Shown in pieces: positions 23,075 through 33,881 of a DNA stretch of 64,000 nt. The DNA lies in the NCBI GenBank assembly GCA_013368375.1, contig JAACJP010000011.1, forward strand, positions 930,001 through 994,000, written 5' to 3'. The stretch's first letter is position 1. Each line of letters begins with the position of its first letter. The stretch comes from Tricholomella constricta. Taxonomy: Eukaryota; Basidiomycota; Agaricomycetes; Agaricales; Lyophyllaceae. Under the pieces are notes generated by a model that was not told the origin of the DNA, did no database searches, and saw only the letters and a program-made list of their open reading frames with translations. A program made the translations under genes and the position numbers.

Positions 23075-23333
23075 TGTTGGACATATCATCTCCTCCATGA
23101 CCGTTCCATGTGACTACCACGTGACTCGTCCACTTCATCGCGTCCTCGTCCACATACGTACCTCAGCTGTCTACTATCATTCTCTGACACTGAGCGTACG
23201 TATTCCTCACTCCATACCTATTATTTACTTATACTTATCATATACTAGTTCGCTACACGCGTCCTAGGTAATACACAGCTGTCTACTATCATTCTCTGAC
23301 ACTGAGCTTCGCTACACGCGTCCTAGGTCAACA
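23075..23333 (+). repeat. 3' LTR of the Copia element
   Basis: 259 bp, nearly identical to 17453-17711 (differences seen at ctcactcc versus ctcattcc, and acgcgtcc versus acgcatcc). Confidence 0.95.
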
Positions 23334-23397
23334 ACTCCAAGAGCGCAGTGTGGGAAAACGTTGGATCAATTTTGATAATCAGTGATGATGTTTGGTT
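23334..23397 (+). repeat. Direct copy of the 17366-17430 repeat, right of the Copia element
   Basis: It starts actccaagag immediately after the 3' LTR and matches 17366 onward with one visible mismatch (aaaac for aaaat). The match is cut by the insertion at 23398 and resumes at 24397. Confidence 0.85.
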
Positions 23398-24386
23398 AGT
23401 GTTGCCGTTAAGTGAAGTGAAGCGAAGTGAAGGTGAAGCGAAGTGAAGTGACAGTTCGTTCCCACTTCGCTGAAATGAACTGAAAACGAAGTGAACTGGC
23501 GAAGTCTCGCGAAGTGGGCACAAACAGTGTCCAAATATCATCAATTGCCAAAAGCGGAATAGTGGGCATGTCCTGGGCATGTCGGCGGTCGTGGACGGTG
23601 GCTCTCCCATCCTATGGTCGATTATTGAATGAAATTTACGAGGTGGCTCATCAATTAGATTGTATATATAACACATCTACCAAGTTCAAATGTAACTAAT
23701 GCTTATATTGCGGATGAAGCTCAATATCTGAAGGGCTTCCATGAGCATTGAGGAGAGCTTGCTAAGTCGCACTTTGCCTGTCTCTTTGTATATGTGGGTG
23801 GTGGCTGGAGGTATGGGTTGTGGAAGAATGCAGGCATTGGATTCTGTGGCTAAAATAGGCATAGCCTCCAGAGTTTTTAATGATGGTGAAAGCCTCCAGG
23901 GGAAGGCATGAGGAGACTGTCAGCAGATAGCATCCTCAGGGTTGAAAAACATGTTTCATTGACCTTAAAGGATAGGAAGACAGAACTGGAAGTTCATAGT
24001 GGAGACATATATTTGTGGTGGGCTCTAAGTACAAAATTTGTGACAACATGGGGCAGCTAGACCTGGAAGACAAGAGAGCAGAGTAAATGGAATGAAAGAA
24101 ACTAATGATATGGAGCAGAAAGTAGGAACAGTTCTTGGGATAAAAAGAGGAAAGGAGGAAGAGAGCGAGCGAAAATAGGCAAGAAATCATGGACGACGCG
24201 CCCAGAATGCGACACGACAGACGACGTGATGTCTCATCAGCACATTATGTCATCATCTGATCAGTTCGTTACCAGTTCATGAACTTCACTTTGTTACACT
24301 TCATAAAAACAAACTGAAACGAAGTGTCATCATTTTCGAACTGAAGTGAACTAACTTCGAAGTGAGTTCACTTCAGCGGCAACACT
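23398..24386. mobile_element. Non-autonomous DNA transposon, 989 bp, 10-bp TSD
   Basis: The ends are AGTGTTGCCG and its exact reverse complement CGGCAACACT. The element is flanked by a perfect 10-bp duplication atgtttggtt (23388-23397 and 24387-24396). Subterminal zones are packed with gaagtgaa/ttcacttc words in both orientations. No credible ORF. Terminal repeats plus a 9-10 bp TSD suggest a MULE-type superfamily, but the ends alone do not prove it. A second left end is at 47315. Confidence 0.9.
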
Positions 24387-24396
24387 ATGTTTGGTT

Positions 24397-25156
24397 CTGT
24401 ATTCTGTGATTACTCCTTCAAGTCAGGCATGCCACGGCAGTGTTGGCAGAGCCATGTGTGGAGACCATAGCCATGCAACACAAAACATGGCTTGCCACAT
24501 GGCTTACCACATCACCACAAATGGGCCGTGGCCATCAATTGTTGATGTCGGAGTTCGGGCCGGCAATGCACTTCATCGATCATCAGATATGTTAGCAATC
24601 TTGACCTCTTGACCTCCAAGCGCATGGGCCACCTGGCAGTACGTGTCAGGGGAACTCCCTTTCGCGCCCTCCGACGCTCACCGATTGTCCCCCGACTCAT
24701 GCGATCGCTGCCGCCTGATCGCGATCCCGACCCCGACGCTCAGACCCAAGCGTCAGTGTACATACTTACTTACTTCCTGTCGTTACCGCCCCCTTCCAGC
24801 GCGCGCCCCGATCCCGACCCCGACGTCCTGACATCCCGACGTCGGCTGCTCGACCTCGTGCCCGTACCCTGAGCCATGAGGATCGGACAGCATCGGGAAC
24901 GTGTCCATACACGCGCCGCACACCATTCGTTATTACATGTACAGTACACATCTGGAGGACCGGCCCTCATGTCCTACACTCGTATATAGTCGGCCCCCTG
25001 GCATTTGGGAATCCTTTACACTATTCTCTTCGGATTCCCCTTTGCCAGGTAAGCCTTACTTACCTTCGTTTACTGTACCTCAATATAACTTTGGATTCCC
25101 CTTTGCCAGTGTGACCGCGCTCCACTGTAAGGGTTGCCCTAACAGGATCCCCGTGG
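24397..25156. other. Stretch without a supported gene
   Basis: The first part continues the 17.4-kb repeat (ttctgtattctg). At about 24680-24720 the plus strand reads SCDRCR in a short open stretch, without partners. ggattcccctttgccag occurs twice (about 25030 and 25092), separated by splice-like gtaag sequences, and a TATA-like tatata lies at about 24983. A solo LTR (about 24938-25142) is conceivable but no second copy is present. Confidence 0.4.
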
Positions 25157-25213
25157 ATGGTGCAGCTGCAACGCACGTCGCATGAGAGAGATGATATCGT
25201 CTCCTGCCAAAAC
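25157..25213 (+). pseudogene. First piece of a gene broken by two retroelements
   Basis: The open frame from ATG 25157 (MVQLQRTSHERDDIVSC) runs into the left LTR of the Ty3/Gypsy element. After removal of that element and one copy of its TSD (aaaac) the frame continues without a stop at 32919. I do not recognise the protein. Confidence 0.5.
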
Positions 25214-25447
25214 TGTAACGGTTGTACGGGGTTGGGGGATCCTTGCGAGACACCAGACACGTTAAGCTAGACCAATCTGTGGGATTCTGCTAAGTACGTG
25301 TACAGGGTGAAGGTGCAAAGGATTATCTAAGCATAAACTGTACAGGACATTTATATACGCATAAAAAAGATGGTCGTGCATTACCAGACGGTAATGCCAA
25401 ACAGGTCGCGTCTCAATATAGACATATTGTAACGCACCATCGTTACA
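25214..25447 (-). repeat. 3' LTR of the minus-strand Ty3/Gypsy element
   Basis: 234 bp. It contains the stem GCATTACC/GGTAATGC seen in the other copies and, on the minus strand, a TATATAAA box downstream of that stem. Confidence 0.93.
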
Positions 25448-25601
25448 CACCCCCCTTTGAGATCAATGTATGATCTCAGCAGATGGATGTGCATGGTTAT
25501 TATTATAATTACAAAGCGTGAGTATACAACTCCCACTTAATTAGGGATCGCGTATGTATTTCGATGACTACCATGACTGTGGCGTACACTCGACGTTGTC
25601 G

Positions 25602-27506
25602 TTAAGCCTTCTTGACTACATCCATTGCATGGTCATCAGAAGCGTTAGCCTCTGGTAGAAGGACCAGTGGTGCGGATGAACTAGATGGAGCAGAGGGTGC
25701 TGGCGACGTAGTGGACTCGATAGTTGGGAGCGGAGGACCTTCCACCATAGGCCGTGGCGCAGACGGGTCAGTGGTATCGTTAAACACCAGATCGCCGTCG
25801 TAGAGTACAGTAGCTTCGCGGTCACGTCCGGTGATGAATTTCATCGACGTGATGTCGTATCCTACAGGGTGTAGGCCGCGAGCGTGCGCAGTGTCCAGTC
25901 CTCGCTCTTTCTCGCAGTCGAGTAGTACGTGGAGTCTAGCGATATCATCGCGGGTCGGCTGTCGCCATCCATCCCATTGAAGAATGGCCGGGGGTATCCC
26001 GTAACGACATAGCCGAACAAGTCGGTCGTCGTCCACATTGTCGTATAGTGTACAATCAATTGTGGTTCCCGTATAATGCGCATCCAAGTAGTGGAGGCCG
26101 TAGGGATAGGCGTGATCAATCCAAGCGACGGGTAGTCGATTGGCAAGAAGAGTACGGATTACGTCTGTTTCGGTTAAGTTGGCGGCATGCTCCTCAGGAA
26201 GAGCTAAGCGACCAAGGCTTGCCGTAGAAGGTAAGTGGTCGGGGATGCGATCCAATGGGTGAATGGCATTCCACGAGTCCACCGCCTCTCGATAGAGGTT
26301 CGGTCGAGCAATGATCATGGCGTATAGGCGCATGAATGCGACACGAGATGCGGCTCGGGTAGGGCTTATGGCGCGACCAAGGGCGTACCCGACCACAGTG
26401 CGGAAGTGGATTGAGAAGTTGTAGTCGATCGCTAGACCGCCGTATACATTGTCTAGGCCTGGCCTTCCGTGGTGTACAATATATTGTCCCCACACGTTGA
26501 AGTCCAGGGCTTGCAATACCGATGGTATGGGTAACCCCGCTCCACGGGTTCGTGGGTTGCGCGCTGAAGTAGACAATACTCCAACGGGCGGCGGCAACAC
26601 AGGGCATGTCCACGCAGCGTCATCGCGTATCGATGGTTTGTGAGCCGGATCGAAGTATTCTCGTTGGAGGACAAACTTCATAGTCCGGTCTCTGTGGGGT
26701 TCGGCGTATCGTGAAGCGATACGATAGAAGTCCCAGAGTAGGTAGTGGGCTTCCACACATTCGGTATCCATGTTGAAGTTATCGTCACGGAACTGAACCA
26801 GATTGCGGATGTCTCGAGGGGACATAGGGAACCCGCGAGGTGCACACTTGTACAAAGGTGAACCTGTCGCATTGAATGCGGTTTTGTGTTCACGTTCGTA
26901 TTCTAGGGCGCGACTAGCGCTCTGAGAGGCAAACACCGTATTACTGTACGGTGACCAGTACAGGCGTCGGTGAAGTAGTCCACCAAACGCGTTGTGGCGT
27001 TCGGGAGTACCATTGATGTGTAGTACGCCAATAGTATCTGGAATGCGTCCGACGAATGTCTCGAAGTTATACTTCAAGCGTTCGTTGGCTTCTCGGTCTG
27101 CAGCAAGGCTGTCGCGGCGGACTGAGGCGTTGTGCTTCATTCGTAAGCTACACTCGTCGGCGGTTTCGCTTGCTGGTTCCTCCTTCAGCGTACCGATGGT
27201 AGAGGGCTCTACAGTCTCTTGCATCGGTTCATCGGCAGGCGAGCTAGCATCGACCAATCGTACATTGTCGATGGGCATCTGCTCGGGCACCGCAAAGGCC
27301 TGACATATTGTAAGTACAATACGTCCAGCATCAATGTGCGGAGGTATGCCAAGAGGAAAGGGTACCTCAATAGTGGGGATCACTAGAGGTACTTTGGCGG
27401 CGCTTGTGGGCGCAGATCCTATTTCTTGCGCTGGCGCCGTGGACTGCACCGATGTGGGTGCGGTCTGAGGACCCTGTGTCCGACTACGCTTGTCGGTATA
27501 AGGCAT
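25602..27506 (-). CDS. Unknown 634-aa ORF in the 3' part of a Ty3/Gypsy element
   Basis: Open from ATG 27506 to 25602, in the place where integrase and the 3' region would be. No known catalytic motif recognised. The N-terminus is Pro/Ser/Thr-rich. The middle (about residues 150-560) is rich in Tyr, Trp, Arg and Asp with a compact-domain look (WDFYRIASRY, VYGGLAIDYNF, WIDHAYPYGLHY). The C-terminus is acidic and Pro/Ser-rich. The same C-terminal segment is present in a second copy at 55956-56141 with only a few changes, so this is a standard part of the family. It is intact although the rest of the element is broken. I recall similar proteins from other agaricomycete genomes, without known function. 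Confidence 0.6.
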   Translation of the reverse strand: MPYTDKRSRTQGPQTAPTSVQSTAPAQEIGSAPTSAAKVPLVIPTIEVPFPLGIPPHIDAGRIVLTICQAFAVPEQMPIDNVRLVDASSPADEPMQETVEPSTIGTLKEEPASETADECSLRMKHNASVRRDSLAADREANERLKYNFETFVGRIPDTIGVLHINGTPERHNAFGGLLHRRLYWSPYSNTVFASQSASRALEYEREHKTAFNATGSPLYKCAPRGFPMSPRDIRNLVQFRDDNFNMDTECVEAHYLLWDFYRIASRYAEPHRDRTMKFVLQREYFDPAHKPSIRDDAAWTCPVLPPPVGVLSTSARNPRTRGAGLPIPSVLQALDFNVWGQYIVHHGRPGLDNVYGGLAIDYNFSIHFRTVVGYALGRAISPTRAASRVAFMRLYAMIIARPNLYREAVDSWNAIHPLDRIPDHLPSTASLGRLALPEEHAANLTETDVIRTLLANRLPVAWIDHAYPYGLHYLDAHYTGTTIDCTLYDNVDDDRLVRLCRYGIPPAILQWDGWRQPTRDDIARLHVLLDCEKERGLDTAHARGLHPVGYDITSMKFITGRDREATVLYDGDLVFNDTTDPSAPRPMVEGPPLPTIESTTSPAPSAPSSSSAPLVLLPEANASDDHAMDVVKKA

Positions 27507-29195
27507 CGCATATAAGCCATATAGGGTCTTTATTCTTAACGTCTATAGGCTGTATGACTGGTGTCCTACAACATATTTGTTTTATCATTTGAAAACACCG
27601 ATCATGGATCGGTCTCCAATGAAACAGCAACCCGTTTTGCGTCATGGACATGAGGGGTCCCGTATACGCAGTAATATCAGGTAGGAAGTTACCCAAGTAA
27701 TTTACTAGTCCGACGAACCGCTGAATATCATTATATGATCGCGGTGTTCGCCATTCGCGTATGCGGCTTAGTTTATCGACATCAGGGTGTATACCGCGAT
27801 CGTCGATAATGTGTCCAAGGCAATCAACGCGTTCAGCGTATAATTCGCATTTCTTCCATTTCAGATACAAAGAAGCAGCTCTGAGTCTCTCGAATACTAT
27901 TCGTAGGTGTTTCTCATGCTCTTTTATCGATTCTGAAAAGATAAAGATATCATCCAGGTAGACATGCATGAATCTACCAATCAAGTCTCGAAAGGTTGAC
28001 GTCATGAGTCTCTGGAATGTGGCAGGTGCGTTGCAGTCACCTATCTGCATTATATTGCTGACATAGGTGCCGGCGATAGTCGCAAAGGCTGTTTTATGTA
28101 CATCCTCTGGTCGTATACGCACTTGCTCATAGGCGTCGGTTAGATCAATTTTTGATCTAATCTTCGCCCGTGCCACATCTTCCCGAATAATTTCTTGATC
28201 GGGTAGTGGTGTCATGTCTTTCACGGTGTTATCGTTTCGTTGACGTGCGTCAAGTGCAGTTCGTAGCGAACCATCTTTCTTCGGTATGCACAGTAGTGGG
28301 GCTGCTTGGCTGACGGACCGTGGCTCCCACCACTTAGCATCCACATAGCGGTTTATCTTCGCGTGGAATTCTTCTCTCAGCGAATTTGGGCACCGCGGTA
28401 AGTGATAGTGATACCGTGCATTCTCATCGATTAAATGAATCTCATGGTTAACTTCCCTCCACGGTGGTAACGTGTTAGGAGTTCCATTCACCATATCTTG
28501 GATTTCATCATGCCATTGCTGACGTAGGCGGGGATAATCTTCAGTAGTGAGTTTACTCTTGATTTTTGTATTCCCATCCTTTGGTCGCTTCCCTTCCGTG
28601 GTTGGTTTCTCATACCTATCGCGGAGGGCTTGTATCCGTTCTTCCGTCTCATCTGGTACTTCCAGTCGTACTTGCCGTGACTGTGGCGTACTTCCTGTAG
28701 TACTACCAGCTATTGTCCCGACGTATACTGACGGTTTGGATATCTCGTCTGGGCGCGCATCGCGATATATCTCGCCTTGAGGCGCTTGGACTCGCGTATA
28801 TGCACGCATGGACACAATTACCTCGTTCCATTCGAATGGCATTCGAGGATTGTACGCCCAATCGACGTGCGGATGTGGTACAGGTCGATCCCAAAATGTT
28901 CGCTTGGGTTTCTCCTGCGCCACTTGTGGCGACACTTGTGGTTCCGGTAATTTTACCTTCTCCTCAGTGCTATCCAAATTATCGATTTGCGAAGATTTGG
29001 GTTCTTTGTGCTGCATTTTGTGCGTTTTGTCTTTCTTTTCATACTCGGTTGACCCTTTCTCCCCCTGAAGAGTATCTATATACTCTTCCTCGCTCATCAG
29101 TAGACATGGCGTGTCCGACGGAAGACTATGCATTTTGTGCACCTCTTCCTCCGGAACGTCTTCTACTGTGACTCGTGGGAGTCAATCCCGGGGTT
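27484..29195 (-). pseudogene. pol: Reverse transcriptase segment, truncated before RNase H
   Basis: A Ty3/Gypsy RT: LLCIPKKDGSLRTALDARQRN, SKIDLTDAYEQVRI, and the active site VYLDDIFIFS (about 27945), followed by the thumb region to FHWRPIHDRCF. The frame ends at IWLICDA, the point where RNase H normally begins (ICDAS..), and then runs into the start region of the 634-aa ORF, which it overlaps (27484-27506). So RNase H and integrase were removed by a deletion joining these two points. Upstream, the same frame is blocked by TGA 29182-29184, one C-to-T step from CGA. The residues before it still look like the protease-RT linker. Confidence 0.85.
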
Positions 29196-29227
29196 TATCT
29201 GTGGTACGATAGCGGCGCAGCCGTCCA

Positions 29228-29854
29228 TCAGTATCCCGGAGGTCTACCTTCGTGGCTTCGGTTGATACACCGTTGACCACAACTGTATTCATCGCGAAAA
29301 AGGATAACTCCATGCTTTCGCATAAACGGTGTACCGATAATCATATCATACCGGTCAAAGTTTGCTATATCGACATACAGCATTTCTTCAGATCCGTGTG
29401 TTTTAACTAACGCATCAGACCCAAAGTTCACTGTCGAGCGACTTCCAATCGTTCCCAATTGCAGCGTTATCGGTGCATCCAACGGATACACGTGCAGTCC
29501 CGCTACCTGGGAGAATGCCGGGGTTACGCCTGTAGTTGTACTCCCCGAGTCCCATAGCGTCCACGCATCGTGTTCGCCTACATTGACATATGTGGCCAAA
29601 CACTCCTTGTCGTCGCGCTTATGCACTGGGCGAGCCTTAGCTACTTTCGACGCGCGAAGATGTACTTTGCGCATCTTTATCTGGCGAGTTTCATCCAACG
29701 GTAATTCCGTTATCGCCCTCAGGACTTCAGTCTCGCTGTCTCGGGAGTAGTAGTCATTATCATAGATGCCGGGGTTACGCCTGTAGTTGTACTCCCCGAG
29801 TCCCATAGCGTCCACGCGTCGTGTCCGCCTACATTGACATATGTGGCCAAACAC
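29228..29854 (-). pseudogene. Protease region of the Ty3/Gypsy element, frame-displaced
   Basis: Contains a retropepsin-like motif (WTLWDSGSTTTG) followed by YDMIIGTPFMRKHGV, the usual second landmark of Ty3-type proteases. It is out of frame with gag because of the 251-bp tandem duplication. A further frame change near a T run (about 29305) separates it from RT. Confidence 0.8.
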
Positions 29855-30018
29855 TCCTTGTCGTCGCGCTTATGCACTGGGCGAGCCTTAGCTACTTTCG
29901 ACGCGCGAAGATGTACTTTGCGCATCTTTATCTGGCGAGTTTCATCCAACGGTAATTCCGTTATCGCCCTCAGGACTTCAGTCTCGCTGTCTCGGGAGTA
30001 GTAGTCATTATCATAGAC
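29517..30018. repeat. 251-bp tandem duplication at the gag/protease junction
   Basis: 29517-29767 and 29768-30018 are almost identical (differences gcatcgtgttc versus gcgtcgtgtcc). The length is not a multiple of three, so the duplication shifts the frame and gives two copies of the sequence around the protease DSG motif. Confidence 0.93.
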
Positions 30019-32565
30019 ATCGACCTCAATGAGTTCATCGCTGTCGCTGTCTACCAACGACTCAGGTGGATTATCCGCTTCATTAGCAGAGGTATGTCCA
30101 CTCTCGTCATCAGCCTCATTCTCCTGATCCATTTCCGAATCATCGTCCTCTTCATCAACTGCGGTCCGAGCTGCTCGTATCTGAGCACGCACGGGGTACG
30201 GTTTCTGTTTACATTCTCTCAAGTAATGACCTTTCTTTCCGCATTTGTAGCAGATGACATCTGCCGCTGGTGACGGATTCGGTGTCGGAGATGAATGCAG
30301 TTGGGGGCGTTCCAACTGTCTATTGGGTGGCGCACCCGAGTTCGGGTCGGGGCGTGCTTGCACTCCCACCTTTCCTCCTCGTCCACGCAGTGGCGTAGCC
30401 ACCACTCTCACGTGTAGTCCTCCTGCTAAGGCGGACTTGCGAATGAAAGAGGTACCGATTCGCCCACCTCCGCGGGGCCTCGAAGATGTTACTTCGGGAT
30501 TCCGGCGCGAACGACGGCGTGAGTTTCGAGCAAGGTAGTGTGCAGCTGTCTTAGAGGCAGACTCATACGCCTTCGCCTCGGAGACAAACTCATCGACTGT
30601 ATTTATCTCAGGTGACAATCCACCTTCCTTAATTAGGGCGACAAGCATATCTTTGGGTATACCTTCCAGGAAGGTATCACGCACGGTGTATTTGTCTGGG
30701 AACACAGCCATATTTTGTGCGTGGTCCATGAGCTCGTCATAAAACCCTTGAACTCCGATGCTCTCATTATAAGTAGCATCGTAGAAGTCCTCTCGTGCAT
30801 CCTGCATTGTTGACGGCTGTACAAAGCGATCATACAATCCAAGAATGACGTCTTCAAACGTCCAATGGCGTTGACGACGGTTTACATGAACAACGTGGCG
30901 CTGGTACCATGTCTTAGCTTCTCCTCTGAGAAACTCTGGTACAACGAGCACGCGTTCACGGTCGCGTTCGTCGCCACCATACTGGCATGCAGCTAAATGA
31001 ACGCACACGTCCGTTAGCCACCTTTCAAGGTCGCTAAACTTGGTTCCTCCAGCGTATGGAGTTATAGTTTTGGACGCGTCAGATCGCCTCAATTTACTAC
31101 CCTCGGGAAGTTGCAGGCGTGTACCGAGTTGTTCTTCTAGCAGCGCTTTCAAGCGTACATGCATAGAATCTCGGTGTTGTTCCACGGCTTCAGCGACTCC
31201 AGGGTTTCGGGAAGTTGACCGCAGTTGCGGAGGCATCGAGAACCCACGCCCAGGGGTTTCACTTGGTCTACCTGGGTTTCGTGATATAGGGTTCACGACG
31301 CTCATTCCCCTACCGCGTCCACGAGCATTGGTAAAATGCGTACGAACTACGGGAGTCTCATGAGGAGGTCGATCTCTAGCAAATGTTTGCTGTTGATCAC
31401 GTCCCTGCAGGTGCTCATCGTAGGGGGCACTCTGCACATTATTATCCTGTTCGTGAGGTTGTCCAATCGACTCGGAATAAATGCTCTTCATTTGGTCGAC
31501 GGGCTGACGTCCGATAAAGATCACTCCCTGGTCATCGTAAACCGAATGACCCTGTTGCTGCAAGTCTCAATCCCGCTCGCGCTGGAGGGCGACTCTGTCT
31601 GCCCACGAGTCTGCCATTGGGTATCGACGGGATGCATTCCCAGGGACTTGTATCACAGGCGGTGATGTCTCAGTCGTGAACCGTAGTGTTTGAGCAGGCG
31701 CAGGCCTTTCCTCAATCGGTTTGACGCTGTCGTGTGTTTCATCCACACGATCCTCGATTTTTACAGGCGTGGTGAGCACAGGGCCGATGCTGTCGGCTGC
31801 TTGTGTTGTTCCTACTGTTGCTTGCGGAGTTTTCGGTGTCGAAGACCTCAATGCTTCCAAGACAGTGGCCATAGAATAGTTATCTATTTCGAAGCGAATG
31901 CCTTCGATAACTAGCTTTACAAATTCGATACTGTTCGTATCAGGCTCCGTGTCCATGATCGCACAGTGTACGTAGGCGGAGCCTAGCGCGTTCTCATTCA
32001 TCTGAGTACGTCGACTAGCGTCTGGGACCATTGACTGGTATTCTGACCAGTAGAGGTGCACCTGACGCTTGAGGAGGGGCGAGAACCTGAAGATGTTCAG
32101 GGTCCCGTTGTCCGATTCTGCCGTCGAGCTGACAGGCGATAACGCCCGTCGTCGAAGGTACGCACTCGTAACCGACTGGTTATCCATGTTGGCGTGTACC
32201 GGGGCTTGTACCAAAGACTGTGGCACAGCAGTGGGGGCCGGGGGGGCGGCGTACGCTTGTTGCAGAGCCAATCGTACGGGGCCATCGTCCGATGCATGTC
32301 TAAGACTCGCATCTTCAGCAGTTTCGACCCCCAGAGTGCCTAACCTTGCGGCTGGGCGCTCTGTGGCGTGCATTGATAGTAGCTCCAGGCTACTTACCGC
32401 TGTTGGTCCCTCTGCTGCTGCTACACCTTGCCCGACTTCGTCCGAACGACGTTGAGGCGGCACATAGGCTATAGGAGGTCGCGGTACTGGCGGATCGACG
32501 ATAGATTGTATCGTTGGTGTGTTTTCAGAGCTGGTAGCGCTCGGTGGCGCTCGGTTTGGATCCAT
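29719..32565 (-). pseudogene. gag: gag of the minus-strand Ty3/Gypsy element, one TGA
   Basis: One frame from ATG 32565 to 29719, interrupted only by TGA 31567-31569 (gat TGA gac; CGA would restore Arg). The capsid-like region (TWYQRHVVHVNRRQRHWTFEDVILGLYDRF) closely resembles the gag at 56483-59164. One CCHC knuckle CYKCGKKGHYLREC is at about 30220-30265, followed by an acidic tail. The last residues come from the out-of-frame part of the tandem duplication. Confidence 0.88.
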
Positions 32566-32679
32566 CGCAGATAGATCTTCGTTTCAGGGTTGTGGTGATG
32601 GTGATGGCGCTGATAAGCGAGTCGACGTCGACGATAGAGAGCAGTTAAGCAGATAGCAAAGCTGGGTAGCTTAAAAAAG

Positions 32680-32913
32680 TGTAACGGTTGTACGGGGTTG
32701 GGGGATCCTTGCGAGACACCAGACACGTTAAGCTAGACCAATCTGTGGGATTCTGCTAAGTACGTGTACAGGGTGAAGGTGCAAAGGATTATCTAAGCAT
32801 AAACTGTACAGGACATTTATATACGCATAACAAAGATGGTCGTGCATTACCAGACGGTAATGCCAAACAGGTCGCGTCTCAATATAGACATATTGTAACG
32901 CGCCGTCGTTACA
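32680..32913 (-). repeat. 5' LTR of the minus-strand Ty3/Gypsy element
   Basis: 234 bp. Hairpin GCATTACC-agac-GGTAATGC at 32844-32863. Just inside the element, at the place expected for the primer site, lies a second small hairpin AAGCT-gggt-AGCTT (32659-32672). Confidence 0.93.
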
Positions 32914-32918
32914 AAAAC

Positions 32919-33411
32919 CCTCTTGTCGAAAGCATTGTAAATCCCATCATCTCACGCTTGATTGGCACTGGTCCCTCTGTTTTTGACAAGACTCCCTTGG
33001 AGCACACTGCGGACGCAGCAAGAGTCCGCGCCCGAATTCCCTACCCGAAACGAAAACACTTCGCAAGAATAAAACCAGCGATTCCGCCCGGGTAAGAACA
33101 ATCGCCAGAGTATCCGACCGTCCTTTTCTGCTGATTGTGTCTTCTCCAAAGTCATGTCCAAATTCGCTTTTGGATGTCGCTTCTGGACCTGCACGAGGAT
33201 GACACGAAGCCCACATTGGAAGCCATTCTGCTGTTGGAGGTTAATGGCGGATTCGACCTCGGACGGGCTAAACGGCTCTGGGGGCCTTGAAACTTGTCTT
33301 GTTGGTTCCCTTTCTTTTGATCTCCTCCTAATAAACCCTCACGCGCTCTTCATCAGCCTATCGACCCCTTACGCTGGAAGGTCTTTGAGCCTGCGGGACA
33401 AACGGACATCC
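32919..33411 (+). pseudogene. Second piece of the broken gene
   Basis: Opens PLVESIVNPIISRLIGTG in frame with 25157-25213. An intron at 33092-33151 (60 nt, GTAAG..AAAG) joins in phase to GHVQIRFWMSLLDLHEDD and continues to TGA 33287-33289. A further exon seems to begin after a cag at about 33356 (PIDPLRWKVFEPAGQTDIL) and is cut by the LINE at 33412. The donor of that last intron is not clear. Unknown protein; antisense reading frames here are less coherent. Confidence 0.45.
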
Positions 33412-33881
33412 TTTTTTTTTTTTTTTTTTTTTAAAAAATCCCTGTTTATCGACCTCTGGGCGTGGCCCATGTCGGTCCTCACTATCCTAAGTACAAAATA
33501 ATAAATCGGGGCCCCTTCGCCTCCTTTATTCCTGCACCTGCTGAGCTTGTGAATGCACACTTTGACGGGCCATGCTCGTCGCCCCCCAAAGGCCCGAAAC
33601 CCAACATATGGTCCCGTTTTTGACACCTTGCCCTGACGTGTGAGGTGTACCTTTTCCAGTTCTTCGTTTTTGTATGCAGTGAGTTGTTTGGCAACAATGT
33701 GCTCAGCCCCCAAGGGGGTTTTGCACAAGTAGGCGGACCGCTGGAAGACGGTAACTGCAGGAGAGAAGTTAGTAAGTAAATTCCCTGGCAGGCCAAATGG
33801 CCCCCATCTCGGGACTCCTTCCTTCCCCTTTCCCTGCCTTTTGAGCCTCCTCTGTGACGAGCGAAAGTGGGTTGTGGTTCT

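Larger units (their letters stand above)
17453..23333 (+). mobile_element. Complete Ty1/Copia LTR retrotransposon
   Basis: 259-bp LTRs (TGTTGG..TCAACA) differ at about two positions, so the insertion is young. A primer-binding site, one long gag-pol ORF and a polypurine tract (gaagggggtg, 23065-23074) are in the right places. Domain order (gag, protease, integrase, RT, RNase H) is that of Ty1/Copia. Flanking 5-mers attcc and actcc match at 4 of 5 positions. Confidence 0.96.
25214..32913 (-). mobile_element. Decayed Ty3/Gypsy element with an extra ORF, minus strand
   Basis: 234-bp LTRs (TGTAACG..CGTTACA on the minus strand) at 32680-32913 (5') and 25214-25447 (3') differ at about three sites. 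A perfect 5-bp TSD aaaac is present (25209-25213, 32914-32918). The polypurine tract is on the minus strand just before the 3' LTR (25448-25458). Inside are gag, protease, a truncated RT and a 634-aa unknown ORF. RNase H and integrase are missing. Two TGA codons, a 251-bp tandem duplication and at least one further frameshift break the coding. Confidence 0.92.

Noticed and set aside
24643..24831. Zinc-cluster-like SCDRCR peptide
   Set aside because: Only half of a cluster, no matching second Cys group, and no supported splice partner.
24938..25142. Solo LTR (TGTACAG..CCTAACA with a TATA box)
   Set aside because: No second copy, no target duplication seen, and part of it reads into the old gene frame. 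Left as a possibility only.
33412..33432. Sequencing artefact at the poly(T) run
   Set aside because: It marks the LINE 3' end exactly, with a matching target duplication at the other end.
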